Origin: Candidatus Stahliibacteriota bacterium
GTDB taxonomy: Bacteria > Hydrothermota > UBA3073
Length of the DNA stretch: 6,625 bases
NCBI GenBank assembly: GCA_030627085.1
Contig: DAOUSS010000081.1
Span: 1-6,625 of the forward strand
Direction of reading: 5' to 3'
The translations under genes were made by a program, and so were the position numbers. The notes under the pieces were generated by a model. The model was not told where the DNA came from, did no database searches, and saw only the letters and a program-made list of their open reading frames with translations. Below are positions 4,792-6,625 of the stretch, piece after piece (position 1 is the first letter of the stretch; each line of letters starts with the position of its first letter).

Positions 4792-5154
4792 ATGGCTGAG
4801 AAGAAGGGATTATTGTTGTGCGTATGCCTCGGCTCCTGTCCATCTTTTAGCAAGATGGATATATTTGAGATATTGAATCGTGCCAGGAAGGAAAAGTTGG
4901 TTGACTGGGTTGGTATTCACCCTCAGCTATGTGCTGATGATGGAGACGAATATCTTAAAGCATTGCTTTCGGGAGCCAAAACAGACAAGCTCTATGTTGC
5001 AGGCTGTGATCCAAATATGCAGCGAAAGATGTTCAGAGACGCATTTGAGGCAGCGGGCTTCCCAAGAGAGACTCACATAGGCATTGAGATTCGTAACCTT
5101 GATACAGATGGTGCCTACAATGCAATAAAAGAGGCTATAACCCGGGGGGAATAA
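4792..5154 (+). CDS. Stand-alone HdrA N-terminal-like cysteine protein
   Basis: A 120-residue soluble protein that resembles only the N-terminal domain of HdrA, the iron-sulfur flavoprotein of heterodisulfide reductase. It opens LLLCVCLGSCP (C10, C12, C16), parallel to the VYVCHCG opening of HdrA. It continues with a helix, then HPQLCADDGDEYLKALL (C47) where HdrA has YMCSDPGQELI, then KLYVAGCDPNMQRKMFRDAFEAAG (C72) where HdrA has VVVAACSPRMHEPTFRRA, and ends IEIRN. The FAD and ferredoxin domains that make up the rest of HdrA (normally about 650 residues) are absent. Five cysteines could hold an Fe-S cluster or act as a disulfide centre; which is not decidable here. I start at 4792, with GGGGG four bases upstream, rather than at 4756. 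The stop overlaps the next start as TAATG, so the two are translated together. Confidence 0.78.
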   Translation: MAEKKGLLLCVCLGSCPSFSKMDIFEILNRARKEKLVDWVGIHPQLCADDGDEYLKALLSGAKTDKLYVAGCDPNMQRKMFRDAFEAAGFPRETHIGIEIRNLDTDGAYNAIKEAITRGE

Positions 5155-5459
5155 TGGAAAAATCGCTTATTGAGAAGCACAGCCCTGAGGTATGGAACGC
5201 ATATCTTAAGCAAGTAAAAGAGACAATGCGGGATGGCGCATTATCAATAAAGATTAAGGAGCTTATAGCACTTGCTCTTTCTATAGCTGTGCACTGTGAG
5301 CCCTGTGTTAAGATACACATAAGGAAGTCGATAAAGGCTGGAGTTACTGTAGAAGAGATCGCTGAGACATTGGGGGTAACACTGATGATGTGTGGTGGCC
5401 CAGCCGATGTGTGGACGAGAAGGATATTTGAGGAGGAGATAGGAAAATTGAAAACCTAA
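5154..5459 (+). CDS. Carboxymuconolactone decarboxylase/AhpD-like CxxC protein
   Basis: A 101-residue all-helical protein of the CMD/AhpD family, about the size of a single-domain member. It has the family core KIKELIALALSIAVHCEPCVKIHIRKSIKAGVTVEEI in outline: C48-E-P-C51 with H55 three residues on, then the A-G-x-x-x-E-E-I turn, and the GGPADVW stretch near the C-terminus. In AhpD the CxxCxxxH site is a peroxidase/thiol-oxidoreductase centre that passes electrons to other thiols; decarboxylase members lack the Cys pair. The Cys pair here and the redox neighbours favour a thiol role. The start codon overlaps the stop of the HdrA-like gene (TAATG), which makes a direct working pair plausible. 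The natural substrate is not known. Confidence 0.85.
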   Translation: MEKSLIEKHSPEVWNAYLKQVKETMRDGALSIKIKELIALALSIAVHCEPCVKIHIRKSIKAGVTVEEIAETLGVTLMMCGGPADVWTRRIFEEEIGKLKT

Positions 5460-5509
5460 GACATAAAGGGAAGGAGCAAGCACTGCCGTTCTAACATCTG
5501 GAGGTATTT

Positions 5510-6184
5510 ATGGCTGAGAATGGGGAGAGAAAACTTGGTATCTGGGAAAGATATCTCACTCTATGGGTGGGGCTCTGCATAATTACTGGTGTAGGTCTGG
5601 GCAGACTCTTTCCAGAGATTTCAAATATCCTTGGTAGATTTGAGATTGCTCATATCTCTATTCCTATTGCTATCTGCTTATTTTTTATGATATATCCCAT
5701 AATGGTGCAGATAGATTTCAAGCAAGTAATAAAAGCAGGCAAAACTCCCAAGCCTATAGCAGCGACATTAATAATGAACTGGTGTATTAAGCCATTCACA
5801 ATGGCATTCCTTGCGTGGTTGTTCCTGGGTGTACTCTTTAAGGGGTTTCTCTCTCCAGAAATGGCTTTACAGTATAGAGCAGGAATGATTTTACTCGGAG
5901 TTGCACCCTGTACAGCAATGGTTTTGATGTGGAGTTATCTTGCCAAGGGTAATATGGGACACACTCTGGTGATGACCGCCATAAACTCTCTGACTATGGT
6001 CTTTCTATATGCCCCTCTTGCACGATTGCTCTTGGGGATTTCTGGGATAATAGTGCCCTGGAAGACGATCGCCCTCTCTGTCACCGTCTATATCTGTGTT
6101 CCACTCATAGTAAGCTATTTTACAAGAAACCAATCTATTAGAAGGAAAGGAATGGAGTGGTTACATATTTTATCTCAAAGATAA
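5510..6184 (+). CDS. ACR3 N-terminal fragment (helices 1-6)
   Basis: A 224-residue reading frame. Helices are at about 16-34, 48-66, 83-109, 121-143, 152-176 and 186-205. It holds the ACR3 signature LGVAPCTAMVLMWSYLAKG, with C134 matching the essential helix-4 Cys of characterised ACR3 proteins, and KPIAATLIMNWCIKPFTMAF. After the RRKGMEW segment (211-217) the frame runs through only seven unrelated residues (LHILSQR) before TAA. It might still be made and inserted in the membrane, but it lacks the C-terminal transport helices and is unlikely to export arsenite alone. Confidence 0.7.
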   Translation: MAENGERKLGIWERYLTLWVGLCIITGVGLGRLFPEISNILGRFEIAHISIPIAICLFFMIYPIMVQIDFKQVIKAGKTPKPIAATLIMNWCIKPFTMAFLAWLFLGVLFKGFLSPEMALQYRAGMILLGVAPCTAMVLMWSYLAKGNMGHTLVMTAINSLTMVFLYAPLARLLLGISGIIVPWKTIALSVTVYICVPLIVSYFTRNQSIRRKGMEWLHILSQR

Positions 6185-6390
6185 TCCATCTTGGCTACGA
6201 AGACGCTGTACCCACCACCGCCATCATCGCCGGCAGCAATCATTTTGAGGTAGCCATTGCCGTTGCAACAACATTATTCGGTGTGAATTCTGGAGCTGCA
6301 CTGGCTACGGTTGTTGGTGTCTTGACAGAGGTCCCAATAATGCTATTTTTGGTGTGGTTGTGCAAGAAAACACAGGGTTTCTTCAGATAA
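6157..6390 (+). CDS. ACR3 C-terminal fragment (last helices)
   Basis: A 77-residue frame beginning at GTG 6157 and overlapping the N-terminal fragment by 28 bp. It encodes VTYFISKIIHLGYEDA, then AGSNHFEVAIAVATTLFG, the conserved ACR3 helix-9 SNxFE motif, then NSGAALATVVGVLTEVPIML, the helix-10 motif. No ribosome site precedes the GTG in good position, and the family match begins right at the frame start. It is therefore the tail of the broken gene rather than a gene of its own. Confidence 0.6.
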   Translation: MVTYFISKIIHLGYEDAVPTTAIIAGSNHFEVAIAVATTLFGVNSGAALATVVGVLTEVPIMLFLVWLCKKTQGFFR

Positions 6391-6431
6391 CCTCTTGATG
6401 GACAGGGACAAGTAGAAATTGTGTAATCTCT

Positions 6432-6466
6432 TGTAGGGACAACCTTAAAGGTTGTCCCTATTTTTT
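6432..6466 (+). terminator. Rho-independent terminator of the ars/redox operon, also REP-like element E5
   Basis: TAGGGACAACCTT (6434-6446) and AAGGTTGTCCCTA (6448-6460) are perfect 13-bp arms around a single A, followed directly by six T. It lies 44 bp after the ACR3 stop. It also starts with TGTAG (6432-6436), the flank seen beside E1-E4, so a dispersed palindrome seems to serve as the terminator. Confidence 0.88.
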
Positions 6467-6468
6467 CA

Positions 6469-6537
6469 AGAGATTTCTGAAAAAGCCCAGAAATCTCTGA
6501 TTAAGAGAGCTCAAAAGTAGTTTTTCAGAGCTCTCTT
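6469..6537. repeat. Two consecutive hairpins with complementary loops
   Basis: AGAGATTTCTG (6469-6479) pairs with CAGAAATCTCT (6488-6498), an 11-bp stem with an 8-nt loop. AAGAGAGCTC (6503-6512) pairs with GAGCTCTCTT (6528-6537), a 10-bp stem with a 15-nt loop. In addition TCTGAAAAA (6476-6484) is complementary to TTTTTCAGA (6521-6529), so the two loops could kiss or the whole could refold. No gene is visible in 6391-6625; this may be the end of a mobile element. Confidence 0.65.
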
Positions 6538-6555
6538 TAAAAAAAGCTGTTAGGT

Positions 6556-6598
6556 AAAAGATAAAATTACAGTTCGCAAAAGATAAAATTACAGTTCG
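6556..6598. repeat. 22-bp tandem repeat, two copies
   Basis: A 21-bp unit beginning AAAAGATAAA and ending TTACAGTTCG occurs at 6556-6576 and again, identical, at 6578-6598, with one base (C) between. The 22-bp period is about two DNA turns. Repeated blocks like this occur at the ends of some insertion sequences (IS21 family is one) and in iteron arrays; the window ends 27 bp later, so neither can be settled. Confidence 0.8.
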
Positions 6599-6625
6599 TG
6601 AAGTTAAAAGGATAAAAAAGACTTG

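Larger units (their letters stand above)
5510..6390 (+). pseudogene. acr3: ACR3-family arsenite exporter, broken by internal deletion and frameshift
   Basis: Two adjacent frames together encode most of an ACR3 arsenite/H+ antiporter, a ten-helix inner-membrane protein usually of about 340-370 residues. The N-terminal part (5510 to about 6160) carries helices 1-6. The C-terminal part (about 6157-6390) carries the last helices. About 60-70 residues of the family, around helices 7 and 8 just after the RRKGxEW region, have no counterpart, and the two parts are out of frame. Their sum is about 293 residues. The break lies near 6155-6163. GGAGG (5500-5504) five bases before the ATG shows the gene was normally expressed once. 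The rest of the coding sequence is clean, so the loss is recent or an assembly error. It completes an arsR-led locus and is followed by a strong terminator. Confidence 0.82.

Noticed and set aside
6157..6390. A genuine two-gene split ACR3 exporter
   Set aside because: A split gene should keep all helices. Here about 60-70 residues are missing, the GTG has no ribosome site, and the first frame ends in seven unrelated residues.

Overview
The window looks like a piece of chromosome from an AT-rich, probably anaerobic, Gram-negative bacterium. The reasons are a sigma-54 factor, a lipoprotein built on a SurA-type chaperone domain, a CcdA-type membrane electron carrier, a ferredoxin and a HdrA-like protein. 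I cannot name the species. The intergenic spaces are unusually rich in palindromes and short dispersed repeats.

Layout. On the left, rpoN (sigma-54) runs leftwards (1427-81). It diverges from an arsR-type regulator (1627-1980) across a 199-bp spacer that holds two back-to-back promoters, each a perfect TTGACA-17-TATAAT. Everything right of there is on the plus strand. After a 380-bp repeat-rich gap comes a coupled pair: a lipoprotein fusing a SurA-type N-terminal domain to a thioredoxin domain (2361-3179), overlapping by ATGA a six-helix CcdA-like protein (3176-3874). A second gap packed with inverted repeats precedes a second pair: a small CxxC thioredoxin-fold protein (4144-4386) and a two-cluster ferredoxin (4389-4631). 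After a 160-bp repeat spacer comes a third pair, overlapping by TAATG: a stand-alone HdrA-N-terminal-like Cys protein (4792-5154) and an AhpD/carboxymuconolactone-decarboxylase-like protein (5154-5459). Last is an ACR3-type arsenite exporter (5510-6390) broken by an internal deletion and frameshift. It is followed by a strong terminator, two hairpins and a 22-bp tandem repeat that runs towards the right edge.

How the genes may work together (inference). ArsR and ACR3 mark this as an arsenic-response locus. Almost every gene between them carries redox-active cysteines or Fe-S clusters. CcdA would carry reducing power from cytoplasmic thiols across the inner membrane to the lipoprotein thioredoxin. 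The small CxxC protein, ferredoxin, HdrA-like domain and AhpD-like protein could form a cytoplasmic ferredoxin/thiol relay. The exporter that would normally complete the locus appears to be dead, or misassembled, in this sequence.

The repeats fall into several families: palindromes carrying a GTAG signature on one side (five copies, reminiscent of REP elements), a 26-bp CACAAAG-rich repeat, and ACAGGGATT/AAGAGA repeats that bracket the thioredoxin-ferredoxin pair in inverted orientation. No rRNA, tRNA or CRISPR array was seen.
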